NCBI GenBank assembly: GCA_050331695.1
Contig: JBHJGP010000003.1
Location: 124,001-188,000 of the forward strand
Reading direction: 5' to 3'
Source: JBHJGP01 sp050331695
GTDB lineage: Bacteria > Pseudomonadota > Alphaproteobacteria > Geminicoccales > Geminicoccaceae
Length of the DNA stretch: 64,000 bases
Under the pieces are notes generated by a model. That model did not search any database. It saw only the letters and a program-made list of their open reading frames with translations, and had not been told where the DNA came from. Each line of letters opens with the position of its first letter. The first letter of the stretch is position 1. A program made the translations under genes and the position numbers. This document shows, piece by piece, positions 1 to 8,770 of the stretch.

Positions 1-114
1 TCGAGAACAAGGGTAAACGAAACCGAAGGTTTACGGTCCTTCTGGACGAGTGAGCCCGGCCGCTTACGAAGTCTTAACCTTACCGCGCTAAAAACCCGTA
101 TTCCACGATGTCGA

Positions 115-1506
115 TTGGCGGCATCGGTGGCGAAGGCGAGGTCGGTGTCAGCCCCCATACGCGCCCATGTTCGGGTGCTCACCTTCGGTCCGCCCCAGGG
201 TCCCTTGGTGGCGTTGAGTGACCGCCTGGCAGAGTGCTCCGTCCACCACCGCCATGTCGGCGGGATCGAGGATCTGCTCGATTGCCGCGACGGGCGGTTC
301 GTCGATGTCCTTCTGATCGACGGCGAGTTCGAGCCGGCGCTGACGTTCTACCGCCAGATCCGAGGCATGCCGAAGGTGCGCGACCTGCCGATCGCCCTGG
401 TCGGCCAGGACGAGGTCGACATGCTTGCCGGCGCCACCCTGGCGCATGGGGCTGACGGCGTTTTTCGCATGCCGGCAAGCGTCGAGGCGATCGGCGCGCG
501 AATCAATCTCTTGGCCGGCCTCGGCCAACTGCGCCTGGAACTACGGCGTCGGCGCGAGGCGCTGACGGCGTTTCAAGCTGCCGACGCTCAGCCGCACAAA
601 TCCAGGCGGGGCCCCGGCGAGCGGGATCTCGCCGCGATCCTGGTCATCGGTGAGGCGGCGCATACCCAGTGGGACGTGCGCACGGCTCTGGAGGGGTGGA
701 CCAAGATCGACTACGCCGAGACCCTGGTCCAGGCCTGCTCATACGCGCAAGTTCGCCGGTTCGACCTGGCGATCGTTGTCGGCGATTGTCCGACGGCCGA
801 GCTTCACGACGTTCCTGCCGCCCTGGCGCGGTTGGATGCCCGGATCGATGCACCGCTCCTATGCGTCGAGCGCCGCAGCGGATCGATCGAAGGGGCGAGC
901 GTACCGCCGGCGGGCTTTGTGGACGTGTTACCGTCGGGGGGCCGGCCCAACGCCATCAGGCTGGTTTTGCTCGCCTGGTTTCGCCATCAACAGCTGCGAA
1001 ATCATCTCCGCTCGATCGCGCCGTCACCTCCGGACGTGCCGATCAAGGATCCGGTGACGGGCCTGTTCACCCAGAGCTTTTTTCTGCATCTTGTCGGCTG
1101 TCATCACACCGCGTGTCCGGATGAGCCGGGCGCGCTTGCGGTGCTGGCCGTCGCCAACTTCCCAATGATCACCGATCAGCACGGCCATGCCGAAGGCGAA
1201 CGGATCATGCGCCGGCTCGCCCATCGTCTCGAGCGGATCATCCGGTCCGAGGATCTTCTGGCCCGCGGTGGCCCGGCCGCCTTGGCATTGCTCATCCGCC
1301 AGGTCGACGCGGTCGGCGCCAATTTCGTCTGCGATCGGTTGGCGCGCGCGCTGGCTTTGGAAGCGGACCTGATTGCCCGTGAAGGACTGCTCAAGCCTGT
1401 CATCGCCGTCGAAACGGCGCCACTTGCCATCGACGACGACAGCCGCGCTCTGTTGGACCGTCTCATGGCGCGGGCCGGCCGAAGCGTGAGCCGGCAGACC
1501 GCCTAA
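115..1506 (+). CDS. PleD-like protein with a degenerate GGDEF domain
   Basis: The 463-residue protein has the layout of PleD-type regulators. A receiver-like segment spans about residues 18-155 (DVLLIDGE carries the only Asp in the expected place). A second receiver-like segment spans about 170-305, and a GGDEF-fold domain starts at DPVTGLF (about 308). The catalytic GGDEF motif is replaced by GGPAA, so cyclic-di-GMP synthesis is unlikely. A role in binding or as a scaffold is inference. The chosen start is TTG at 115; GTG at 127 is an alternative. The frame has no stop back to base 1, so the true start could also lie further left or outside the window. Confidence 0.6.
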   Translation: MAASVAKARSVSAPIRAHVRVLTFGPPQGPLVALSDRLAECSVHHRHVGGIEDLLDCRDGRFVDVLLIDGEFEPALTFYRQIRGMPKVRDLPIALVGQDEVDMLAGATLAHGADGVFRMPASVEAIGARINLLAGLGQLRLELRRRREALTAFQAADAQPHKSRRGPGERDLAAILVIGEAAHTQWDVRTALEGWTKIDYAETLVQACSYAQVRRFDLAIVVGDCPTAELHDVPAALARLDARIDAPLLCVERRSGSIEGASVPPAGFVDVLPSGGRPNAIRLVLLAWFRHQQLRNHLRSIAPSPPDVPIKDPVTGLFTQSFFLHLVGCHHTACPDEPGALAVLAVANFPMITDQHGHAEGERIMRRLAHRLERIIRSEDLLARGGPAALALLIRQVDAVGANFVCDRLARALALEADLIAREGLLKPVIAVETAPLAIDDDSRALLDRLMARAGRSVSRQTA

Positions 1507-1811
1507 CGGTCTGGATCGACCAGGCGATCTCTGTCCGATCCATTCGGGCCGGCAGAACGCATGTTGCGGCCGGTGGCACGAAAGAGCCGCGTCAGCGCCA
1601 ACCGCCGGTGCTCAGACCATTATCTGTCGAGAAACGGTCGACTTCCGTTTCGTCACCATTTCTCGCGCATCGCCAATCTAGCTCCCCACGCTCACCGCCC
1701 GTTTGGCGATCTACGCAGATCGCATCTCAAGCGTTACGCTACGCTCCACGCACCATTGCATCCTGAGCGTTACGCTAGCGCTCCACGCAACATTGCATCT
1801 CGAGCGTTACG
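1507..1811. other. Intergenic region with no recognised gene
   Basis: These 305 bases lie between the PleD-like gene and the convergent thiolase gene. I see no coding frame with a recognisable product. The right-hand third holds the tandem palindromic repeat described separately; the rest shows nothing. Confidence 0.5.
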
Positions 1812-1831
1812 CTAACGCTCCACGCACATGG
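1722..1831. repeat. Three tandem 36-37 bp palindromic repeats at the thiolase 3' end
   Basis: Three near-identical units abut at 1722-1757, 1758-1794 and 1795-1831. Each starts GCATC and carries a core such as GAGCGTTACGCTAACGCTC, whose 8-base arms are perfectly complementary around CGC in the third unit. The third unit contains the last codons and the TAG stop of the thiolase gene (minus strand), so the array looks like serial duplication of the gene's own tail. It could form successive hairpins in the mRNA 3' end. There is no T-run, so a Rho-independent terminator is not shown. Confidence 0.8.
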
Positions 1832-2984
1832 CGATGCCCATGCCGCCGCCGATGCAGAGCGTTGCGAGACCCTTCTTCGCGTCCCGTTTGGCCATTTCAT
1901 GGAGCAGGGTGGTGAGAACCCGCGCGCCTGACGCGCCCACCGGGTGGCCGAGCGCGATGGCACCGCCATTCACGTTGACGATATCCGTATCCCAACCCAG
2001 GTCTTTGTTCACCGCGCAAGCCTGAGCGGCGAACGCTTCGTTGGCTTCGACCAGGTCCAGATCACCAGTTGACCAGCCTGCCTTTTCGAGCGCGCGCCGG
2101 GACGCCGGGATCGGTCCCGATCCCATGATCGCCGGGTCGACGCCGGCCTGGGCCCAGGAGACAATTCGGGCCATCGGGGTGAGGCCGCGCTTTTCGGCTT
2201 CGGCGGCGCTCATCACCAGAAGCGCGGCGGCACCGTCATTGATGCCGGACGCATTACCGGCGGTGACCGTGCCGTCCTTCGAGAAGGCCGGCCTCAACTT
2301 GGCCATGCCTTCGACCGTGGCGCCGTGGCGCGGATACTCGTCATCCTCAACGACCACGTCACCCTTCCGGGTCTTAATGGTGACCGGCACGATTTCATCT
2401 TTGAATTTGCCGGCCTTCTGAGCCGCCTCGGCCTTGTTTTGGGAGGCGGCGGCAAAGGCATCCTGCTCTTCGCGGGTAATCTGCCACTTTTCGGCCACGT
2501 TTTCCGCCGTATTGCCCATGTGATAGCCGTTGAAGGCGTCCCACAAACCGTCCCGGATCATCGTGTCGATAAAATTGAGATCGCCCATCTTCTGGCCGGC
2601 GCGGAGATGCGCGCAATGAGGGGCCTGGCTCATGCTCTCCTGACCACCGGCAACGACGATCGCACTGTCGCCGGCGGTGATGGCCTGGGCCGCCATCGCC
2701 ACGCTCTTGAGACCGGAACCGCAGAGCATGTTGACGCCGTAGGCCGGGGTTTCGATGGGGACCTGGGCGTTGACCGACGCCTGCCTCGCCGGGTTCTGGC
2801 CCTGGCCGGCGGTGAGGATCTGTCCCATGATCACTTCCGAGACCTCACCCGGTTCCACGCCGGCGCGCTCCAAAGCACCGCGAATGGCGATTTCACCCAG
2901 ATAATGGGCGGGGACGGTCGAAAGCGCACCGTTGAAACTGCCAACCGGCGTGCGAGCGGCACTGACCAGGACCACGTCGTTCAC
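1812..2984 (-). CDS. phaA: Acetyl-CoA acetyltransferase (thiolase)
   Basis: This 390-residue thiolase interconverts two acetyl-CoA and acetoacetyl-CoA, feeding polyhydroxybutyrate or ketone metabolism. Family marks are the nucleophilic Cys in MLCGSGLKSV near residue 89, the general-base His in ALGHPVGASG and the second Cys in LCIGGGMG near the C-terminus. The length matches PhaA/AtoB exactly. Translation starts at a GTG preceded by AAGGAGAGGATTA, a strong ribosome site. No phaB or phaC lies beside it, so the biosynthetic role is inferred from family only. The C-terminal residues CVER and the stop fall inside a tandem palindromic repeat. Confidence 0.95.
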   Translation of the reverse strand: MNDVVLVSAARTPVGSFNGALSTVPAHYLGEIAIRGALERAGVEPGEVSEVIMGQILTAGQGQNPARQASVNAQVPIETPAYGVNMLCGSGLKSVAMAAQAITAGDSAIVVAGGQESMSQAPHCAHLRAGQKMGDLNFIDTMIRDGLWDAFNGYHMGNTAENVAEKWQITREEQDAFAAASQNKAEAAQKAGKFKDEIVPVTIKTRKGDVVVEDDEYPRHGATVEGMAKLRPAFSKDGTVTAGNASGINDGAAALLVMSAAEAEKRGLTPMARIVSWAQAGVDPAIMGSGPIPASRRALEKAGWSTGDLDLVEANEAFAAQACAVNKDLGWDTDIVNVNGGAIALGHPVGASGARVLTTLLHEMAKRDAKKGLATLCIGGGMGIAMCVER

Positions 2985-3019
2985 TTAATCCTCTCCTTAG
3001 TTCTTCTGTTGCTGCAACG

Positions 3020-3048
3020 CACATAGTCCTCGTTATCGATCGGATCAA
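3020..3048 (-). promoter_or_regulatory. Predicted sigma-70 promoter of the thiolase gene
   Basis: On the minus strand TTGATC (3048-3043) and TATGTG (3025-3020) are separated by 17 bases, about 40 bases upstream of the GTG start. This is a reasonable housekeeping promoter by pattern only. Confidence 0.4.
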
Positions 3049-3116
3049 TTGGCCGTTAGCTCTAGCCACCGGATGACCGAAACGATAGAGCGGGCGTTCG
3101 AGGGGAGTGACGGCCG

Positions 3117-4169
3117 ATGATCAGCAGAAAAGTTCCGACGACGGTGGTGACCGGTTTTCTGGGCGCCGGCAAAACCAGCCTGATCCGCCATGTGATGCGC
3201 CACGCCGGTGGCCGGCGAATCGCGCTGATCATCAACGAGTTTGGTGATGTCGGGGTGGATCGGGAGATCGTCCAGGGGTGCCAGATCGAAGGTTGCCGCG
3301 ACGAGGACATGATCGAACTGGCCAATGGCTGCATCTGTTGCACGGTGGCCGACGATTTCCTGCCGACCATACGGCGCCTGCTCGAACGGGACGAGCCTCC
3401 CGATCATATCCTCATCGAGACCTCCGGTCTGGCCCTGCCAAAACCGCTCGTCCAGGCGTTCAACTGGCCGGATGTGAAAAGCCGGGCCACGGTGGATGGT
3501 GTGATCGCGGTGATCGACGCGGAGGCGACCGCCGCTGGTATGTTCGCAGCCGATCCGGACGCCTTAGCGGCGGCCCGGGAAGCCGATCCGGCTCTCGACC
3601 ATGAAAGCCCGTTGGAGGAGCTGTTCGAGGAGCAGATCCTTTGCGCCGATCTGATCGTGCTCAACAAGATGGACAGGATCGAGCCCGCCGGTCACGAAAC
3701 CGCGATGGCCACGCTCAACGGCCACCGGCGGCCGGGCACGCCAATTGTCGCGTCTCGCTTCGGCGCGGTCGATCTTGTCGTGCTGCTCGGCCTCGAGGCG
3801 GCGGCTGAGGCGGATCTGGAATGCCGCCCGTCGCACCATGATGACGGCGATCACGACCATGACGATTTCGAAAGCTTCGTCGTCGACATCGGCGAGGTGG
3901 TCAATCCGGTCGATCTGGAGACTGCGATCGCGACTCTGGCCCGCGATAACGAGATTTATCGGGTCAAGGGTTTCGTCCATGTGGCGAACAAGCCGTCAAG
4001 GCGGGTGGTCCAGGCGGTGGGCGAACGGGTTCAAGGCTATTTCGACCGGCCGTGGCAGGCGGGCGAGGATCGGACCTCTCGGCTGGTGGTCATCGGTGCC
4101 GCCGGGCTCGACCGCCGGGCGATCGAAGACGCACTGATGAGCACGGCTAACGCTTCGGAGACCGTCTGA
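3117..4169 (+). CDS. CobW/COG0523-family GTPase (metal chaperone type)
   Basis: The 350-residue protein is a G3E-family P-loop GTPase. It shows Walker A GFLGAGKT at residues 13-20, the metal-binding CICC motif at about 72-75 and the guanine-specificity NKMD near 183. A His/Asp-rich linker (HHDDGDHDHDD, about 240) precedes the CobW C-terminal domain. Members deliver metals, mainly zinc or cobalt, to client enzymes using GTP. The client cannot be read here because no cobalamin or zinc-uptake genes adjoin. It is transcribed away from the thiolase gene, with 132 bases between the two starts. Confidence 0.9.
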   Translation: MISRKVPTTVVTGFLGAGKTSLIRHVMRHAGGRRIALIINEFGDVGVDREIVQGCQIEGCRDEDMIELANGCICCTVADDFLPTIRRLLERDEPPDHILIETSGLALPKPLVQAFNWPDVKSRATVDGVIAVIDAEATAAGMFAADPDALAAAREADPALDHESPLEELFEEQILCADLIVLNKMDRIEPAGHETAMATLNGHRRPGTPIVASRFGAVDLVVLLGLEAAAEADLECRPSHHDDGDHDHDDFESFVVDIGEVVNPVDLETAIATLARDNEIYRVKGFVHVANKPSRRVVQAVGERVQGYFDRPWQAGEDRTSRLVVIGAAGLDRRAIEDALMSTANASETV

Positions 4170-4249
4170 CGAAAGCAACAGCGCTCGTCCAAGAGGGTCA
4201 GGCGCCTGCCTCGATAGTCTTGAAAAAAGACGGCTGGGACGCTCGACGG

Positions 4250-5320
4250 CTAATCAGCCGACGCGCGCCGGTACTCGGATGGCGAGATCCCGAATTTTGC
4301 CGAGAAGGCTCTGCTGAACGCCGCCGATGACTGGTAGCCGGTCTGGCTCGCCACTTGCTGAACGCTCTGACGCGTATGGTCGAGCATCGGCAGCGCCTTT
4401 TGCAACCGCCATTCCGAAAGGTAGGTGACCGGCGCGAGGCCGACCAGGCTGCGGAACCGCTCCGCGAAGGCGCTTCGTGACATGCCGACCTCACCGGCAA
4501 GAGAGGCCACGGACCAAGGCTTTTCCGGGGCGTCGTGGATCAGGCTTAGCGCATGGCCGATCTGCGGATCGCGAAACCCAGCTAGCACCCCGCTCAGGGT
4601 CTCGTCAGAAGCGATGCCCGCCCGCACAACTTCGACAAACACCACCTCCGACAGACGCTTGATCGAAATCGCGGAGCCTTGGCTGTCCGAAAACACCCTT
4701 CGGCCCATGATGCGCAGCACCTCATCCAGCCACGGCATGCCCAGGCGCATGGCAGCGGTGACCAGGATGTGATCGGGCAGCGCGGCCAGGATCGGATGGT
4801 CGGCCATATGGCGGAAGCTGTAATGGCCACAGATCAACTGCGTCGACGCCTGAGGATCGGATTGACCCAGCCTGAGGACGCCCCGGCCGTCATAGCCGGC
4901 GTCCCGGAGCACGGTCTCCAAAGGCGGGGCGATCCGTCCGGGTCGATCCGCCAGCACGTGCGAGCGACCTCGAGGGATCATCACCAGATCGCCCGGTCTC
5001 AGTCCGATCTGGGCGCCGCCCACGATGTTGATATGGCATTCGCCCTGAAGCACCAGGTGAAACCGCGCGGCCTCGGGCAGGTCGGGAACGGTGACCGCCC
5101 AGGGACCCGAGAAATCAGTCCGGAAATAGAGCGTGCCCTTGAGATCGAGCGTTTCGAAAACGTCGTCGAGCGCGTCTGCAGCGGTCTTTTGTCTCTCGGT
5201 GTCCAGCGCGATTGGACGATGAGATACCTCTTTTCGGTCTCGGGATCCTTGGGCCGTGTCGCATCTCCTTTGATCGTGACCCCACTCAGGGGGCCATTGG
5301 CGCCTTTGGATGATCTGCAT
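4250..5320 (-). CDS. AraC-family transcriptional regulator with N-terminal cupin
   Basis: The C-terminal 100 residues are a double helix-turn-helix AraC DNA-binding domain (MSRSAFAERF and GYQSSAAFSRAF). The N-terminal half is the AraC-binding cupin type (GTLYFRTDFSGPWAV and LRPGDLVMIPRG). The start is uncertain. Homology begins near base 5165, but no ATG, GTG or TTG lies just upstream. ATG at 5320 is the nearest that avoids the divergent SPW gene, and it lacks a clear ribosome site. A rare start codon or a small indel in the 5' end are alternatives. It may regulate the divergent membrane gene at 5432. Confidence 0.8.
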   Translation of the reverse strand: MQIIQRRQWPPEWGHDQRRCDTAQGSRDRKEVSHRPIALDTERQKTAADALDDVFETLDLKGTLYFRTDFSGPWAVTVPDLPEAARFHLVLQGECHINIVGGAQIGLRPGDLVMIPRGRSHVLADRPGRIAPPLETVLRDAGYDGRGVLRLGQSDPQASTQLICGHYSFRHMADHPILAALPDHILVTAAMRLGMPWLDEVLRIMGRRVFSDSQGSAISIKRLSEVVFVEVVRAGIASDETLSGVLAGFRDPQIGHALSLIHDAPEKPWSVASLAGEVGMSRSAFAERFRSLVGLAPVTYLSEWRLQKALPMLDHTRQSVQQVASQTGYQSSAAFSRAFSAKFGISPSEYRRASAD

Positions 5321-5431
5321 CGCATCGTGGATGGACGGCAATGGGTGGCCGCCGAAGCCGCCTAAATCATCGCCCACGCCCGCCTCAAACAAAGCCGGGC
5401 TCCTGCCATCCCCATTCGAAGGAGACCTTCC

Positions 5432-5800
5432 ATGTCGCCTCGTTTTGTGACCAAGACCATCCACGCCTATCTGGACTACCCCGTCGCCCTTGCTCTGATC
5501 CTGCTTCCGTTCCTATTGGGCCTCGGCCAGTCGAACGCTTACGCGCTGTGGCTTTCTGTCGTGACCGGCGTCGCCGCGTGCGTTCTCACATTCCTCACCG
5601 ATCACCATTTGGGCGTGATCCGCGTTCTGCCCTATCGCCTGCACTTGGCGGTCGACTTTGCGGTCGGTCTGGTGTTTGTGGCCGCGCCGTTCGTTTTCGG
5701 ATTTGCCGGTCTCGACGCTCTCTACTATTGGGTCAACGGCGCCGCCGTCTTGTTGGTCGTCAGTCTCAATAGGCCCGAGCCCCAGATGCAGCCGGCCTGA
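5432..5800 (+). CDS. SPW-repeat membrane protein
   Basis: This 122-residue protein is almost entirely hydrophobic. Four predicted membrane helices (about residues 14-30, 36-55, 70-90 and 95-113) are arranged as two similar halves, as in the SPW-repeat family of small inner-membrane proteins. Function in the family is unknown. GAAGGAGACC precedes the ATG. It is divergent from the AraC-type regulator, which may control it (inference). Confidence 0.65.
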   Translation: MSPRFVTKTIHAYLDYPVALALILLPFLLGLGQSNAYALWLSVVTGVAACVLTFLTDHHLGVIRVLPYRLHLAVDFAVGLVFVAAPFVFGFAGLDALYYWVNGAAVLLVVSLNRPEPQMQPA

Positions 5801-5819
5801 GCTGAAGGGCGTGGTCGAA

Positions 5820-5851
5820 AGCGCCGCCGGAGCTCCAGTGCCGGCGGCGCT
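5820..5851. terminator. Bidirectional terminator-like hairpin
   Basis: A perfect GC-rich stem, GCGCCGCCGG with CCGGCGGCGC, closes a 10-base loop between two convergent genes. An extra A-T pair extends it by one. No U-run follows on either strand, so it is terminator-like only. Confidence 0.45.
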
Positions 5852-5883
5852 GCACCTTGCCTCGGCAACGGCCAAGAAAATGT

Positions 5884-6630
5884 TCAACCGCCGACCATCA
5901 GCCTCACCAGATCATCGGCGTCGGTCTCGTCGCGGCGCCGTTCGCCGGCCTTGATCCCGCGCCTTAGCACCAAGATGCGGTCGGCGACCTGAAAGATGTC
6001 GCCGAGATTGTGGCTGACGAACAGGATCGCAACACCCCGGTCCTTAAGCCGGTGGATGAGCTCCATGACCTTGCGCTGTTCCGGCACGCCCAACGCCGCC
6101 GTGGGCTCGTCCATGATCAGCACCTCCGCGTTCCAGTAGATCGCTCGGCCTATGGCCACCGCCTGGCGCTGGCCACCGGAAAGGTTGCGCACGGGCTGCT
6201 TCAGCTTGGCCGGTTCGATGTCGATGTCGAGCGTTTCCAGAACCTCATCGGCGGCCTCTCGCATGGCCCGGCGGTCGATCGCCGGCAGCAAACCGAACAG
6301 TTTTCGTTCCGGCTCCCGGCCGAGAAAGACGTTCTCGCCGGTGTCGAGATTGTCGGCCAACGCCAGGTCTTGATAGATCGTCTCGATGCCCTCGGCCCGG
6401 GCCTGCTTGGGGTTGGCGAAGCGGGTTGGTTTTCCCTTGTAGTTGAGGCGTCCCTCGTCAGCGGCGAACACGCCCGAGATGACCTTGATCATGGTCGATT
6501 TGCCGGCGCCATTGTCGCCGGCGAGCGCCAGGCACTCGCCGGGCTCAAGACGAAAATCGACGCCATTGAGCGCGGTGACGCCGCCGAAGCGTTTGGTAAG
6601 GCCCGTTCCGTTAAGAATGGGCTCAGCCAT
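5884..6630 (-). CDS. Sugar ABC transporter ATP-binding protein (single-domain type)
   Basis: The 248-residue ATPase has Walker A GDNGAGKS, signature LSGGQRQAVAIGRAI and Walker B VLIMDEPTAAL. The sequence resembles carbohydrate importers of the RbsA/FrcA kind, but it has only one nucleotide-binding domain instead of the usual two in tandem, as in FrcA. It would act as a homodimer under the permease encoded just upstream, with which it overlaps by 8 bases. The substrate is probably a monosaccharide or polyol; which one cannot be read from sequence. Confidence 0.9.
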   Translation of the reverse strand: MAEPILNGTGLTKRFGGVTALNGVDFRLEPGECLALAGDNGAGKSTMIKVISGVFAADEGRLNYKGKPTRFANPKQARAEGIETIYQDLALADNLDTGENVFLGREPERKLFGLLPAIDRRAMREAADEVLETLDIDIEPAKLKQPVRNLSGGQRQAVAIGRAIYWNAEVLIMDEPTAALGVPEQRKVMELIHRLKDRGVAILFVSHNLGDIFQVADRILVLRRGIKAGERRRDETDADDLVRLMVGG

Positions 6631-7684
6631 CTTCCTTGACCTCGCCCGTAAGCCGGGTCTGGGACTGATCGATCAGCACCGAGACGATGATCACGACGCC
6701 GACGGCAACGAACTGCCAGAAAGGTTCGACGTTGATGAAGACGAGCCCGTACTGGATGACGGCGATGATCAGCGCGCCGATCACCGTGCCGATGATGGTA
6801 CCGGAACCGCCGAACAAAGACGCGCCGCCGATGACCACCGCGGCGATGGAATCGAGCAGAAGCGGCTCGCCGGCCTGGGCGGCGCCGGCGGAGAAGCGCG
6901 CGGTGTAGATCATGCCGGCGCTGCCGGCGCAGCCGGCGGCGATCATGTAGATGATGAGCGTGTGCCGGCGGACGTTGATCCCGGCCCGGATCGCCGCCGT
7001 CCGGTTGCCGCCGATGGCGTAGGTATACTGGCCGAACTTGGTCTGGGAGAGCACGTAGTGCATCACCAGCACCAAAAGGATGGCGATGATCACCGGCACC
7101 GGCACGCCCAAAAGCTTGGCGTTGCCCATCTGAAATAGCCAGGGATTGTTGACCGGGACGGTGGTCCCGTCGGCGGCCAGGAACCCTGTACCCCGGGCGA
7201 CGCCATACATGCCGAGCGTACCGATGAAGGCCGGGACCTTGAGCTTTGAGATCAAGGCGCCGTTGATCCAGCCGGGAACCAGAGCCGAGAGCAGTGCCGC
7301 GCCCATGCCCACCATCAGCGCAAGACCCGGCAGATCCTCATTGCCGACTAGGTTCATCACACGGGCCATGACCACCGCAGCGAGACCCATGACGAACCCG
7401 ACCGACAGATCGATGCCGGCGGAGATGATGACGAAGGTCTGACCCAGGCCCAGGATCAGGGGCGCCGCAGCGAACAGCGTGATGCTCTGCAGGTTGAATC
7501 GGTTCAACAGGAAGGACGCGCCGTAAATCTGTCGGGCCCAGATCTCGAAAAAGATCAGCAGACTGGCGAGAAACAGCCAGGGCCAAAGGGTCGCCAGCCA
7601 ACGCACGAGAACGCTGGGCTCGCGGATCGCCGAGGCGAGGGGCTGGGTGCTCAAGGACGGTGATACCCGATCGCGGGCGGCCAT
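6623..7684 (-). CDS. Sugar ABC transporter permease (RbsC/FrcC type)
   Basis: This is a polytopic membrane protein of about 353 residues with eight or more hydrophobic segments. It carries the branched-chain/ribose permease signature around GQTFVIISAGIDLSVG. It forms the membrane channel for the adjacent ATPase and binding protein. ATG at 7684 follows GGGGGCGG; an upstream TTG or GTG start at 7702 would add six residues. It is co-transcribed with the binding-protein gene 22 bases upstream and overlaps the ATPase start. Confidence 0.9.
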   Translation of the reverse strand: MAARDRVSPSLSTQPLASAIREPSVLVRWLATLWPWLFLASLLIFFEIWARQIYGASFLLNRFNLQSITLFAAAPLILGLGQTFVIISAGIDLSVGFVMGLAAVVMARVMNLVGNEDLPGLALMVGMGAALLSALVPGWINGALISKLKVPAFIGTLGMYGVARGTGFLAADGTTVPVNNPWLFQMGNAKLLGVPVPVIIAILLVLVMHYVLSQTKFGQYTYAIGGNRTAAIRAGINVRRHTLIIYMIAAGCAGSAGMIYTARFSAGAAQAGEPLLLDSIAAVVIGGASLFGGSGTIIGTVIGALIIAVIQYGLVFINVEPFWQFVAVGVVIIVSVLIDQSQTRLTGEVKEDG

Positions 7685-7706
7685 CGGCCGCCCCCAGTAC
7701 AAAAAA

Positions 7707-8681
7707 TCAGTCGGAGTAGACGAACTTCAGGATCTCCGGATCCTCGATATTGCTCTGATCCATGACGGTGAAGCCTGTGCCGATCGAGATGGGCACCGAC
7801 TGGTCGGTCAGCGCCGCGTAAGCCGTCATCACCCCGTAATAGCCGATCTCGGCAGGGTGCTGGGCGATCGCCATGTCGATGAGCCCGGACTTGATGTCGT
7901 CGACGATCCGGCTCGGCGCGTCGAAAGCGACGACCTTGATCTCACCGGTCTTGCCCAGCGCCTTGACCCCGTCGGCCGTGCCGATCGCCGAGAACAGTTT
8001 GGCGCCAAAGATGCCCTTGAGGTCCTGATTGCGGGCGAAAACGGCGTTCACCTGAGCCGCGGCCTTATTGGCGTCGTCATCGTTGAACTGGGTCTCCAGC
8101 ACCTCGATGTCGGGATAGCTCTCCATCGCCAGCTTGAACCCTTCCTCGCGCTGATCGGTGGTGGAGATGCCGGGCTTCACGTTCGAGACGTAGACCTTGC
8201 CCGCTTCACCGATGGCGCTGGCCAACGCGTGGCCGGCCATGGTGCCGCCAAGCACATTGTCGGAGGCGACGTAGGACAGGGGAAAATCGCCTTCGCCATT
8301 GCCGTCCTGGTACTGGCCGTCGTCGATGAAGGTGTCGACGGTGATGACCTCGATGCCGGCGTCGATCGCTTGGCGCAGAGGCGCGATCAATTGCTGCTTG
8401 TCCGTGGGCGCGATCAGGATCGCGTCCGGCTGGCGGGCGATGACCGCGTTCAGGACCGGCACCTGGAGGGTTGCGTTGAATTCCGGCGCGCCCTGAAAGA
8501 TCAGCTCGACGCCCAGCGCCTCGGCGGCGTGCTCGGCCCCTTTGCGCATGGTGATGTAGAAGGCGTCGGTGGTGAGCCCCGGGATCAGAGCGATGGTTTT
8601 CGTCTCTTGAGCGCTCGCGGGCACGCTCGCCGCCGCCATCAGCACCCCGGCCGCAAGAGCTGACAGATATCTTTTTGCCAT
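7707..8681 (-). CDS. Periplasmic sugar-binding protein of ABC transporter
   Basis: This is a 324-residue type I periplasmic binding protein. A Sec signal peptide ends in VPASAQE. The mature protein begins with the typical strand KTIALIPGLTTDAFY and has the hinge-forming pattern of RbsB/FrcB proteins. It captures a sugar for the permease and ATPase encoded downstream. Two ATGs are possible (8687, 8681); the second is better spaced from AAAGGGAGG. It is first in the three-gene operon. Confidence 0.9.
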   Translation of the reverse strand: MAKRYLSALAAGVLMAAASVPASAQETKTIALIPGLTTDAFYITMRKGAEHAAEALGVELIFQGAPEFNATLQVPVLNAVIARQPDAILIAPTDKQQLIAPLRQAIDAGIEVITVDTFIDDGQYQDGNGEGDFPLSYVASDNVLGGTMAGHALASAIGEAGKVYVSNVKPGISTTDQREEGFKLAMESYPDIEVLETQFNDDDANKAAAQVNAVFARNQDLKGIFGAKLFSAIGTADGVKALGKTGEIKVVAFDAPSRIVDDIKSGLIDMAIAQHPAEIGYYGVMTAYAALTDQSVPISIGTGFTVMDQSNIEDPEILKFVYSD

Positions 8682-8770
8682 GGTCATGGCCTCCCTTTTT
8701 CATTGCTTTACGCCAGCGTCTTAAGGCTTGCTCCGGATGAAGACCACCACCAATCGGAGCGCGGGCGCGC

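Noticed and set aside
1722..1831. CRISPR array
   Set aside because: The three repeats abut with no spacers between them and no cas genes are near.
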